Assembly: GCF_014356525.2 (NCBI RefSeq)
Contig: NC_052508.1
Span: forward strand, 47,967,858-48,031,857
Origin: Nilaparvata lugens
Lineage: Eukaryota; Arthropoda; Insecta; Hemiptera; Delphacidae
Direction: 5' to 3'
DNA: 64,000 nt
Positions 1 through 11,960 of this stretch are shown in pieces. The notes under the pieces were generated by a model, which searched no databases, was not told where the DNA came from, and was given only the letters and a program-made list of their open reading frames with translations. The first letter of the stretch is position 1. Each line of letters begins with the position of its first letter. The translations under genes were made by a program, and so were the position numbers.

Positions 1-3000
1 CTTAATTAAGCCAGGGTCCAATCAATTTTATAATAGAGCTCTACGATCGTAGATCTAATAATCTTGATTGTCGCTTATAAGCAATTGATTATTTGATTCT
101 ATTTGCAGGGAAAAACGGATCACCAGAAAAGTTTGAATTTTTACCATAGAAAAACGTCACACCATGCTCATCCAATATGCATACTTCAAGATGCGTTTAG
201 TATAAACTTTCAAAAAAACTTTTTATAACAAGCCCAAAGCAAAATAATATTTTCCCGAATCAAAACGCTTGACATCTATGATAATATGACACAAGGTATG
301 AGACGCTTATTCAACTTCAGATGTGGATGCAAGCACACACGCACGCAAATGATCAGCAACGTGGAATTTGTAACAATAGACACGTCACAACTCCTGACAG
401 CATTTGCTTTTACATGTCGTTTCTTTTTAAATGCGAGTTTACGCACAGTGTAAAAAATATGAAAATGTTCTGCAGGCTACGCGCGATCTCCAAGCGTCAG
501 GAATACTTTTTGTCGTGGCAGTTTTTTTCATACTTTCGAGAAACCCCTCACGGGAGTAATAATAATCTCACTTCCTTCGCCAGGCAGACTTGTACAATAA
601 ACTGACATTCCCGAGTTATCTTTTTTCCCCAGTAAAGAGGCACTTCCCCATTTTTCCTGTAAGGATTACTTTCGAATTCGGCCCGTATGACAGAAATTAT
701 CTGCAGTGGCCTGCGATTACTTGATAGCTCACTAATATTGGAGTGCTTTCGCCGTCACTGTTCTCAGAGACAATAATTCTAAAATATACGCTTTAGAGAA
801 GAAATACTCTGAAAATGATCGCAAGCTGTCTTGTGAGTCCAAAGTTTAAATTGAATCTCTGCTTAATCGGTCCCCTTGGAGAATTTTAGTTTGATTTTGG
901 AAATTGAAACGCAAGTTCACCAACCAGGTGAACACCAACCAACCAGGTCTGTGTAGTTTTCGACTGGACTGTAAGCTTCGACCTAAAAGCCATAAAACGA
1001 AACCCTCAAATTATTTGTCGATCATAGAAGTGTTTCGAAAAATACTAGAGCAATAGGATCCAGTGGAATTGTTTTTCAAATCAAAATGATTGGTTGTTTT
1101 TCAATGAAGAGTCCAATATTATTGAAAACTATTGCAAAGAGAAAACGTGTGTTATGAATATCGTATTTTATCTAGCCCTCTAGCGAACAATAATGATCCC
1201 TCAAACAATATAGGTGATTTCAATATACCTTTGGGCCATTTGCGTAGTGGGATCTGAATTGAATCAGCTGGTGGCTCAAACTCAAAATGTACAAAATTAT
1301 GACAAAAGAGACTTGTTATGGATTTAACCCAATTTAAATTGATATTTTGTTCAAACTGGCACTGCGCAAACGGCACTTTTAGAACATATATTAATAACAC
1401 CATTCAAAATTGATTCAATTTTAATACGCTGCATCGTAATCCCTCCATGTGGCAAGCTTATGTAATTTCTAAATTAAAGTACCTACTTCTTCACTCGCAA
1501 ATTTTCAACTATTTTCATGATAAAAACAATTCTTTTATTGTCAAAGTCAGAATTTTAAGTATATTACCTTGAATGTGAACTGCACTGATTCTTGGACAGA
1601 TATTATTAGAAGCTTTCCTGTTTCAAAAATTGAATCTCATCTTGTGAATTATCTCAAAGTAACTCACTTGAAAAGAGATAACAGAATGCAACTTGGGTAA
1701 TGCGAATCATCTTAATCACATGATGAGATTGTAATTGCGAGTGAATGTGCTCGGCTCCAACGATTTTGGCAAAATGGAAGACTATAAGGGTGAAGGTTCG
1801 AGGAGCTGAGTATCTTTTAACGGCCGGATGTAATGGTCAACATTCTGATGAGCGGTCACATCGCATGGGCGTCGAGAATTGCTAATTATTCTTCTACTGT
1901 ACATTAATCAAGTTTTAATGTTTGGCCAATCATTTGCATCCAATTAAAAACTTAAGCTCCAACTAAATATCAAGTAGAACTAAATCTTAACCCATAAATT
2001 GAATACTTCTCTATTTCTTCAGTTACAGGGATAGATCATGATTATTGTGGAATCTTGTAGTTGCTCCATCCCACTTGAATGTTCATGTTTCTGTATGTGT
2101 CCATGGAGTGTTGCTATCAATGAATTCATAATACACATTGTGTTATGATAAATCTTACATGATCGTACACTCGAACTATAGAATATTCTGAACATTATTT
2201 GTACCAATGTAACTAGAATACAATGTATTCTGTACTATGTAATTGATCTGACATTTAATGTAAACTCTACTACTGAATGTATAAATGGATTTGAATTTAA
2301 CGAGCTGAAACTCGAGCCTGAATTGCTACACCATCTATCAAAATTACTGTCTCATTTCTTAAAATACGACTTGATATTTTCTTATTGAGCTTTTAATGTG
2401 AAGTTCATAGAATTATTTTTGTATCTGTTTGATTGAGTCTTGTCGTTGTATTAACATCATCAACAATGATAATAAAACGTCATCTAAGACTGAGACGTCA
2501 AAACCAATTTATTCTTGAATAGTAATCCATCTGAATAATAAAGGCGTTTAGAGTGTCTTTTCATGCTTCTTTCAATCAATCCCATCACATCACTCCCAAA
2601 ACATTTTCAATTGTGCTCGCTGGAGTAATGCAAGAGACTGCGAGCGCTGCCACAAACTATCTGGAACAGATTCAAATCTGGCACTTATTTTTCTCATTCT
2701 CGGGTTTCCTTTTTCTCTTTCGGTCTGTCTCCGCCGCTAACGATGTCCTGCGCTTTCCACCTCATTCGTCACTTCCTTCTCATCAGATTCGCCTCCTCCT
2801 GATGGCTGTGTCGTTTCCTCTCGAGGGAAAATGACTCAAGGCGGTGTCAGAGCAAATCGAGAAAGTGACGTGACAGTTCAAGGATCGGTTACAGATTATT
2901 ATGGATTAGATCATTGTCGGCAAAACTGATTCGGTTTAGATTATTATTTCACAGCCTGGGATGGGTTCCGAATCGACTCCTAGTAATATAGGTTACGCTT

Positions 3001-6000
3001 TCGATTTTCAATCAGTTCTTTTGTGTTGCTGTCTGTTGCTTGATTTGTTATTGTTTCCAACCTTCTTTATTATCGTTCCTCTTGGATAATTTGGTTTTTA
3101 GCTATGTTTTATTTTACGGACACGTAATGAGTCATTTGCGATGATGTAGATTATTTGAAAACAACATGTCAATGAATTTTTTATGAATCAGGTTCAGAGA
3201 TTCACAAGAATAATATTGAATGAATCTGCTCTGAAGATTTCTCTCTTGCTGTTTGGCAACTTTTTTCAAGTGTTATTATTTATTTACTGAATTTCTGGGA
3301 ATTTATCTCCTATTTTTGATAGGAAGTCCTATTCTTACATGTTTTCCTCTATTCCATTCTATTGTTGAGGTTTTTCTGGCTTGTTCAGTCGTTACTGAGT
3401 TCAGCCCATTCTGTTATATCATTCTTCCCAAATAGCTTCTTCATTATAACGGTGGAGCTATCCATTTAGAATTCCTGCTATTAGAGGTTCAACATAGGAA
3501 AAAGGAGCCTAATTGATCAGAATTATATTTGCTTATGCTTTGAACTGAGCAACAAAACGCAAAACAAATGGAATGATAGCAGCAGAGTCCTAGTATTTGA
3601 TAGCTGCATCGTATTGCAGCATGAAGCACTCAAGCAGAATGATCAATTTCAATCATTTACGTGTAATTCCTAAAATCATAAACATGCATACTTGAAGCAT
3701 AGATGAGGGAAAAATTTATCTTTCCTGTATACTTGTAGTTATGTTGCTGTTTTGATTTACTTCACTATTATATTACCTACTATAAATTATAAGAGAAATG
3801 AATATGTGAACTGATGAGAATGGTGGGGAAGCCCACTCAATACTGACGTCATGCTGTGGAATTCTTGCAGCTTGGAACCAGGTGCCCTTGAGCTTTTAAC
3901 AATTTTTCCAGTTCTTTTCTTGGAAGTCTACCACTAGAAGTCTTTCCTCATGTTTTAAGTTGATCAATAAATGGCTTGAATTGAATCTTCTTGATATAAT
4001 CAACTCTGAATGACGTGACTGGATCAAGTGGACAAGCTTTATCAATTATGCATTATCATTAAGAACTTGTGTTAAGTTTGAAGTCTTGTTTGGATTTTCA
4101 TCCACCTCTTTTTTGTCACTTTTTATACAGTTCATCTCTTTTTCGTTACTCATTACTCTAATGATAATATAATATATATAAATATATTAGAGTCTCCTCT
4201 AATCACTCAGATCATTTGAAAACTAGCGAAACTAGACACAAAAATAGAATCCCAAACAATGAAAGCTATAAATCAAATCAAACTATTATTCGAATGAGTT
4301 GAAATCATGCAACTATTATCTAAAGTGCATATCATCTTCTGACCACTTATCAAACAACTGCATCACGTTGCATTAAGATGTGGATTCAAGGTGAACTGAT
4401 GGTCATAGTCGATGACTTCTCTAGGTGACTTTTCTTTCAGGTGATGGACTGATTAGATAATAATTATAATTTCTTCGGTAATTACTTCTCTCCTATAATG
4501 CTCCTCCACAGAACGGATATTTAAGTATTGTATTATTTTTTCGAATGAATTTGCAGCTATTGAAAATCATACATCATCTTAATTTATCACTGATTTGGTA
4601 TTCAGTGGATCAAAAAGTGAATCAATTTATTTAACGTTAAATTGATGTAGATCTGTCTACCTCCGAACCAAAGAGTTATTTTATTTTACAAAATATAACT
4701 AACAAAATATCATTTTTAAACTGAGTTTGAGAAATTACATTTGATAATATCTAACTCATTTGACAATTAATTAGATCAATAGTAGGGGAAAAATTCAGAA
4801 AACATGTTTATTGAGGAACTCAAAGGACAATACTATTCGAAATAGTTTGGATAAATAATGTGATAACTACTGCAAAGTGTTTGTCCAAATATATATTAGA
4901 GAATTTCCAATTTTCCCATTTTATTCCAAGAAACATGTTTCTTAAACATATTTTCCGAATGGACATAGCTTGAGCTTCTATATTATTTATTAATTTCATT
5001 GTACGTCAATAGAATTGACTTTGAAAGTTTATTAGGATGATGAGCATTCGAATACAGCTCCTGTTGATTTCGCGACATGCCTTCATACTCGTATTTTATT
5101 TTTGTACAAGTAAGTATTTTCCATCAATTCATATTAGCCTATTTCAATAAATTTTAAAAATATGATTGCGAATAGTATTACGTAATCCTCTTCTTATTCA
5201 TGATTAGTTAGATTCAAGGTGAACATAATAAGTTTACATAACACTTGAAGCATTCTCTGTTTGACATTAATAATTAACTCTAATTATTATCAATCCTTTG
5301 TTTTGTATTTCGTTAGTCCTCATTCTCAATGTTATCATTGGATAACGAGCTATTAAAAATCTGATGAATATTTAAATACCAGCAATTAACTGGAATATTT
5401 TCCCGTTTTCTAGTTTTAGCTTCCAAATAAACAATTCTGTTCGCAATAATTGGATGTGGTCTATTCACTGATAGAGTGGTTAGACAAGTTGTTAGATGTT
5501 GAAATGTAAATTATTTTTCTAGAAGGAAGAAAGTCAGTCATTGGAAAAGACTCAAGGTGAAGTAGAGAACCATCAAACTGAACTTGACAAAGAAATCCGT
5601 GTGAATATCTCTGTGTGAATAGAGACGGTGCAACAGATGTAACAGGGAAATCAATGGGCTTAGGCGTATTCGTTACATAATCTGACATTTACATAATGGT
5701 CCACTAATGCTTCTAATTTTCTAGTTGAAAATGAAACTCGAAACTCATATACTTCATATTTATTGATTTATGAATAATATTATTGCTTTTAGTTTCCACT
5801 ATAATGTAAAGTCTCCACTATAACTTAAGCAGAAGGAACATAATATTACATTCATTTACCAAGTTCTTGGCCTATCTGTTTAACGTCGAATCATTATTTG
5901 TAGATTGAGATTCAAACAATGGTACTGGAAAAAATTTTCAGAAAACAGGAGTAAATATTTTGTTGGATTGATATGTAAGAAAATTGCAGAATAAGTATTA

Positions 6001-6123
6001 TAATCAACACTTTGAAGCTCTCGAAATAATATTGTAGTACAACTCTTATTTAAAATCCTTTGAAGCTCTCGAAATAATACTGTAGTACAACTCTTATTTA
6101 AAATCCTTGGAAAAAATAATATC
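1..6123. other. AT-rich stretch without a recognised gene
   Basis: Frames here are short and skewed to Leu/Phe/Ser/Ile. A pyrimidine-rich block at 2670-2830 interrupts the AT background. A LINE-tail-like AATAAATGGCTTGAATTGAA occurs at about 3966-3985. A 50-bp direct repeat sits at 6010-6109. Nothing else stands out. Confidence 0.5.
6010..6109 (+). repeat. 50-bp direct tandem repeat, two copies
   Basis: TTTGAAGCTCTCGAAATAAT begins each copy and AACTCTTATTTAAAATCCTT ends each. The two differ by one substitution (ATATTG versus ATACTG). It creates a repeated peptide in a minus-strand shadow frame. Confidence 0.8.
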
Positions 6124-6141
6124 ATAGTGAAACGCCATAAT

Positions 6142-6590
6142 CTATATATATAAAAGCGAAATGGCACTCACTCACTGACTGACTCACTCACTCACTCACT
6201 CACTCGCAGAACTAAAAATCTACCGGACCAAAACGTTCAAATTTGGTAGGTATGTTCAGTTGGCCCTTTAGAGGCGCACTAAGAAATCTTTTGGCAATAT
6301 TTTAACTCTAAGGGTGGTTTTTAAGGGTTTAAAGTTCGTCTTTTAGCATGTATGTTCTTCTTATTTTCTTAATTTATAATTGAAAAATGTCCAACTATAA
6401 TCTAGAGAGAGTACCTCTTCGAAACAGTTGTTAACTGGTAACTAAATTAATAATTTTGTCAAGGTTGGCATTAAGTTGAGTTGACTTTGTTAGGTTGGCA
6501 CCAAGTTGAAGATTGAAATGCATTAATCGCGGAAAATTGATTGGACACTGCTACTTTAATCAGAGCTATTCCTGGGAATATTATATAACT
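6142..6590 (+). mobile_element. Helitron-like 5' end with CACT-rich head
   Basis: TCTATATATATAAAAGCGAA followed by repeated ACTCACTCACTGACTG and AATCTACCGGACCAAAACG resembles the 5' ends of nonautonomous Helitrons seen in many animals (5' TC, then TATATATAAAA). No RepHel protein is present. The right extent is unclear; the palindromic unit at 6590 follows. Confidence 0.4.
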
Positions 6591-6810
6591 AGCCGTCAGG
6601 CTCGCTTCGCTCACCATATCCGTTTAGCCAGACGTTTAGTCTGGCCCCCCGACTGAATCGTCCTAACATATGATAAAAATGCTCAAATGAAAAATGCAGG
6701 CCAGCGAAGCGAGCCTGCTGATCTCATTCTTGGACGATCCAGTCGGGGGTCCAGGGGCGGAGCCCCCTGGCTAGACGGATATGGCGAGCGAAGCGAGCCT
6801 GACGGCTAGT
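6590..6810. mobile_element. large palindromic element with CTAG at each end
   Basis: Left arm from CTAGCCGTCAGGCTCGCTTC and right arm ending AGCGAGCCTGACGGCTAG are inverted copies, with inner GGATATGG/CCATATCC and CCAGTCGGGGG/CCCCCCGACTG also paired. Each arm ends in CTAG, the Helitron 3' terminal form. It could be two Helitron 3' ends facing each other, or a MITE-like palindrome. Confidence 0.65.
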
Positions 6811-6982
6811 CTATATAAATATAAAAATGGATGTCTATTTGTGTGTTAGTTTGTTTGTTAGTATGTTTGTTCCCTATAGACTCGAAAACAACTTGACCGA
6901 ACGGTATAAAACTTTGGGAATATGTTGTGTGAATATTGGGGATGGTTCCTAAACAGAAATTTTAATAGGGGGGCTAATAATA
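6811..6982 (+). mobile_element. second Helitron-like 5' end, abutting the palindrome
   Basis: TCTATATAAATATAAAAATG starts immediately after the CTAG at 6810 and is followed by GTTTGTTTGTTAG-type text and ACTCGAAAACAACTTGACCG, a common head sequence of nonautonomous Helitrons. Noncoding. It ends where dispersed repeat A begins (about 6983). Confidence 0.45.
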
Positions 6983-8328
6983 ATTATTGACAGAGCGAAG
7001 TAAGGTCTAAGATACAAGTCGACGGTTTGGCATTTCTCTTAATGTTTAAATGTTTGAATGTTTGAATGTTTGAATGTTTGAATGTTTGAATGTTTGAATG
7101 TTTGAATGTTTGAATGTTTGAATGTTTGAATGTTTGAATGTTTAAATGTTTAATGTTTAATGTTTAAATGTTTAAATGTTTAATGTTAAATGTTTAATGT
7201 TTAAATGTTTAAATGTTTAAATGTTTAAATGTTTAAATTTTAAATGTTTAAATGTTTAAATGTTTAATGTTTAAATGTTTAAATGTTTAAATGTTTAAAT
7301 GTTTAAATGTTTAATGTTTAAATGTTTAAATGTTTAAATGTTTTAAATGTTTAAAATGTTTAATGTTTAAATGTTTAAATGTTTAATGTTTAAATGTTTA
7401 AATGTTTAAATGTTTAAATGTTTAAATGTTTAAATGTTTAAATGTTTAATGTTTAAATTTTAAATGTTTAAATGTTTAAATGTTTAAATGTTTAAATGTT
7501 TAATGTTTAAATGTTTAAATGTTTAAAGTTTAAATGTTTAATGTTTAAATGTTCAAATGTTTAAATGTTTAAATGTTTAAATGTTTAAATGTTTAAATGT
7601 TCAAATGTTTAATGTTTAAATGTTTAAATGTTTAAATGTTTAAATGTTTAATGTTTAAATGTTTAAATGTTTAAATGTTTAAATGTTTAAATGTTTAAAT
7701 GTTTAAATGTTTAAATGTTTAAATGTTTAAATGTTTAAATGTTTAAATGTTTAAATGTTTAAATGTTTAATTTTAAATGTTTAAATGTTTAAATGTTTAA
7801 ATGTTTAAATGTTTAAATGTTTAAATGTTAAATGTTTAAATGTTTAAATGTTTAAATGTTTAAATGTTTAAATGTTTAAATGTTTAAATGTTTAATGTTT
7901 AATGTTTAAATGTTTAAATGTTAAATGTTTAATGTTTAAATGTTTAAATGTTTAAATGTTTAAATGTTTAAATGTTTAAATGTCTAAATGTTAATATGTT
8001 GCGCATTTATGGCGAAGCACGGTAATAGATTTTCATGAAATTTGACAGGTATGTTCCTTTTTTAATTGCGCGTCGACGTATATACAAGGTTTTTGGAAAT
8101 TTTTCATTTCAAGGATAATAAAAGGAAAAAGGAGCCTCCTTCATACGCCAATATTAGAGTAGAAAATGATCAGACTATAGAATTATTCATCATAAATCAG
8201 CTGATAAGTGATTACACAGATCTGTGGAGAAGCCAGTCTATTGCTCTATTTCCATAAGGTATATAGCTTCAATCAGGTACTTGTGGATGAGAATACTGCG
8301 TGAGGTCTACTGTTCACAGAACTACTAG
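6983..8328 (+). mobile_element. dispersed repeat family A, copy 1, with expanded internal array
   Basis: Starts GACAGAGCGAAGTAAGG, continues CAAGTCGACGGTTTGG, then the 8-bp array, then GCGCATTTATGGCGAAGC, CATGAAATTTGACAGG and GCGCGTCGACGTATAT, and ends GTGAGGTCTACTGTTCACAG plus a CTAG at 8325-8328. Without the array it would be of similar size to the other copies. Noncoding. Confidence 0.7.
7041..7993 (+). repeat. AATGTTTA 8-bp satellite-like array, block 1
   Basis: About 950 bp of tandem AATGTTTA, with frequent 7-bp units (AATGTTT) and rare longer units. The left end (about 7050-7138) is made of the variant AATGTTTG, giving way sharply to AATGTTTA. It sits where other copies of repeat A have about one and a half units (near 8483 and 12446), so it is an internal expansion. 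Confidence 0.9.
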
Positions 8329-8430
8329 TATATTAATCCATTTTACAGACCTTTGTTTTCGAAATAGTAGGCCGGGCGACTAACGTAGAACGGGAATATC
8401 ATCATGATTCAAGATCATGTTGTGATAATT

Positions 8431-9054
8431 GACCGAGCGAAGTGAGGTCTAAGATTCAAGTCGACGGTTTGGCATTTCTCTTAATGTTTATATGTTGCGC
8501 ATTTACGGCGAAACGCGGTAATAGATTTTCATGAAATTTGACAGGTATGTTCCTTTTTTAATTGCGCATCGACGTATATACAAGGTTTTTTGGAAATTTT
8601 GCATTTCAAAGATGATATAAAAGGAAAAAGAAGCCTCCTTCATACGTCAATATCAGAGTAAAAATCAGACTATAGAATTATTCATCATAAATCAGCTGCT
8701 TAGTGGACTATAATACTACCCGTTCAAAAACATCGAACATCTTGAAAATGTATCTTTCCATCAACGTTAGTAGACAGTTGACTATAATACTACCCGTTCA
8801 AGAACATCGAACATCTTGAAAATGTATCTTTCCATCAACGTTGTAGACAGTTACAGCCAGACCTAAAAACAGCGCTCACACTCACATTCCGGGACGACAT
8901 TTCACGGTACGATAGGACAGAAAGCTCTATGTTTATTTAGAATTTTTTCTAGACATTTTAAATTGATAAATTATTTATTAATTTTTGAGAAAACATAACA
9001 ACAGGTCAATGTAACTTACTGAGCGCGAGGTCCACTGTTCACAGAACCATTACT
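8431..9054 (+). mobile_element. dispersed repeat family A, copy 2 (unexpanded)
   Basis: Starts GACCGAGCGAAGTGAGG, carries the short AATGTTTATATGTTGCGC segment, and ends GAGGTCCACTGTTCACAG. About 620 bp, slightly longer than the copy at 51496-52030 because of an internal 74-bp duplication. Confidence 0.75.
8706..8851 (+). repeat. 74-bp direct tandem repeat in repeat A copy 2
   Basis: GACTATAATACTACCCGTTC begins each copy and AACGTT(A)GTAGACAGTT ends each. Same arrangement at 12674-12821 in unit 2. Confidence 0.85.
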
Positions 9055-11218
9055 ATGATTTAGCATCTAAACTTACCAGCTGTGATAAAATTGTTTCTGG
9101 TATTGAAACGGTAGTTTTAAGCACATAGGAAGTCCGTATTGAGATGTAAATGAAAATATTGATTGTCAGACAAATTTCATGATTCACCAAAATAAAGTCA
9201 AGTGTGACATGAGATACATTGACTTTTTGGCGGTACGCTAGTAGAATAATAATTCATTCCACTCCCGTTGTATAATAATATAAAAATGAATTACTCATGA
9301 TCAAGTGTCACTCAATGAATATTACGGATGTTTTCAATTTTACAAACGACATTACCTGCCAATCATATGTCAAAACAATGTGGGACACCTGAAAAAATCA
9401 TACGATAATAATGTTGAGGTCATACATCAATTACAGACCTAGCATTACAGACCTAGCATGGCTTCTGTATGACTTGTAAAAAGTACTCCTGTATCCTTAA
9501 ATTCCATCAGAGGCTTTTGGATACGTATCTGAGTGATACTTGAAAAGTGGTCCTAAGTAGGACTTGGCCTTTTATCTTTGGCCTATTCCATCTTCCCTCA
9601 AAAGTGTCTATCCGAAATAATTTGATGCGTTTCCAATTACTCTAATGCTGCCATTCTACTTGATGAAGTTCTCCACAACTGATTAATTCCAATTTATTTC
9701 TAATGACTTGCAATCGTATTTCAATTTGAGTTAATTGACGTTTGAGGATAATGTAGGGGCCTCCTTTCGCTACCCGAAAAGTTCACGGTCTGTTAATTCT
9801 TTTCTTTCTCATCAGATTGTCCTCTCCTGTAGTGCCCCTCCCATTTGAAGTTTTCTCGAGTTTGCTTGGTATTGTTTTCGATAGGCTATCAGTGAAGCAG
9901 AAGTGCTATTGCGTCTTCGTTTGAATAATAAACTTAAATAACGTTTTATTAAGTTAACGCGCCATTATATTTTCTCTTTCGCAATGTTTATCAAATTGGA
10001 TATAATTGAAGAAAAAAATAGTAATATGTTGTACTTTGTACCATCTTTATGATATTGGGATCGGTAATGATATTTATCAGGTGGTTTGAGTGCTCTGATA
10101 AACATCATATTCATGATTTTCTCATTTTTCCAGATCTGGTTGTGGCCGTTATCTCATACGAATTTCCATCCATATACATCTCGCAGGCAACAGTTATCGC
10201 CAACCAGAGGTTTGTTCTACAATCCAGTCATTTGCAATCTAAAATTCTTAGTTTCCAAAACAAAATTAGATTAATTTGTCTCACGTTTGCTACATACATT
10301 CAGTATTAGCAGTTATTTAACGTAGTATTTATACACGTAGTAAGCAGTTATTCAATTGTAGTTGGAGAAGAATTAGAATTAGTAGAGTTGATAATTACAG
10401 TGTCTAATCACTTCTTTCATAACCCAGGTTATATTTGATCCCACGGAATTATTGCATTGTGATAAGAATACCGTTATTGAAGAGTTGTTATCTGTTCTAA
10501 TCAATATTGATTATCATCAACCCTATGGGTCACGAGATTCAGGAAATAGAAGTAAACTCTTCAAACTATGGTTCATAGTTCAAAATATGATTCAGTTGAG
10601 CTCATTTACTAGTATTCGATCAATTATGATTCCCGAATGGGAATATAAAGACTCGAATCGCAGAACAAGAACCCTCTTATCAGATAGTGAATGAATCCGT
10701 TTGGCCAAAATACAAAAGCACTGTCCACTTTACAAATCTTAATATTTCTTCAAATGGAGAATGTGATAATTGTAGTAATCAATCTAATCCGATAATCGAA
10801 CCCGGAACCTATTCTCCATTCCTTTCTAGGACCAATTGAATCACTCATAACTGGATCCAGGCAGAAAGAACCAATTGGAATAGGTTTCAAACAAGCTTAA
10901 TTCCAATTTCTACTTTTACGTCGCTAACGCACTTTTACAGCGTTTTTTGCTTCTGAAACGTAACTGGCGGAGTTGCAGCCTTATTTGAATGCAAATTGGT
11001 GGAAGATTTACGACGTCTTTCCTGTGAGAAATATCAGGAAGAGAAGTTTTCTCCACAACAGTCGAGTAGTTAGTGGAGGTTCGAGCACTTTTTGCTGCAG
11101 TTTATTCGAAATGTTGGAGTTTGAACTCTGTGCTCTGATACAGGAGATGTTTTTGCGTAGTATTTTGAAGTGCTGCTGCGAGACTTGTCTTGGAGATCCC
11201 TTTTTTGTATCCCTTTGT

Positions 11219-11960
11219 TTAAATGTTTAAATGTTTAAATGTTTAAATGTTTAAATGTTTAAATGTTTAAATGTTTAAATGTTTAAATGTTTAAATGTTT
11301 AAATGTTTAAATGTTTAATGTTTAATTTTTAAATGTTTAAATGTTTAAATGTTTAATGTTTAAATTTTAAATGTTTAAATTTTTAATGTTTAAATGTTTA
11401 AATGTTTAAATGTTTAATTTTTAAATGTTTAATGTTTAAATGTTTAAATGTTTAAATGTTTAAATGTTTAAATTTTAAATGTTTAAATTTTAAATGTTTA
11501 AATGTTTAAATGTTTAAATGTTTAAATTTTAAATGTTTAAATGTTTAAATGTTTAAATTTTTAATGTTTAAATGTTTAAATGTTTAAATGTTTAAATGTT
11601 TAAATGTTTAAATGTTTAAATGTTTAAATGTTTAAATGTTTAAATGTTTAAATGTTTAAATGTTTAAATGTTTAAATGTTTAAATGTTTAAATGTTTAAA
11701 TGTTTAAATGTTTAAATGTTTAATGTTTAATGTTTAAATGTTTAAATGTTTAAATGTTTAAATGTTAAATGTTTAAATGTTTAATGTTTAATGTTTAAAT
11801 GTTTAATGTTTAAATGTTTAATGTTTAAATGTTTAAATGTTTAAATGTTTAAATGTTTAAATGTTTAAATGTTTAAATGTTAAATGTTTAAATGTTTAAA
11901 TGTTTAAATGTTTAAATGTTTAAATGTTTAATGTTTAAATGTTTGAATGTTTAAATGTTT
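11219..11960 (+). repeat. AATGTTTA array, block 2, at the duplication junction
   Basis: About 740 bp of AATGTTTA with 7-bp and TTTTAAATG variants. It lacks the AATGTTTG block seen at the left of block 1, consistent with the breakpoint falling inside the array. Left neighbour is CTTTGT of unit 1; right neighbour is ATATGTTGC of unit 2. Confidence 0.9.

Larger units (their letters stand above)
7994..11218 (+). repeat. segmental tandem duplication, unit 1
   Basis: Aligns almost base for base with 11961-15214. With the arrays included the period is about 3996 bp. The unit holds the right part of repeat A copy 1, a complete repeat A copy (8431-9054), a 74-bp direct repeat and unique sequence to ATCCCTTTGT at 11218. 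Differences from unit 2 are small indels and a few substitutions. Reading frames near 10049-10309, 10429-10694 and 10973-11230 occur in both units, but no protein family is recognised. Confidence 0.9.

Noticed and set aside
10049..10309. 86-codon frame and its copy at 14044-14301
   Set aside because: It overlaps another open frame, ends in AT-rich sequence, and its presence in both units only reflects the segmental duplication.
10945..11072. Short frame with ALFECKLVEDLRRLSCEKYQ in both duplicated units
   Set aside because: Protein-like but only about 38 codons, bounded by stops, with no recognised family or convincing splice partner.
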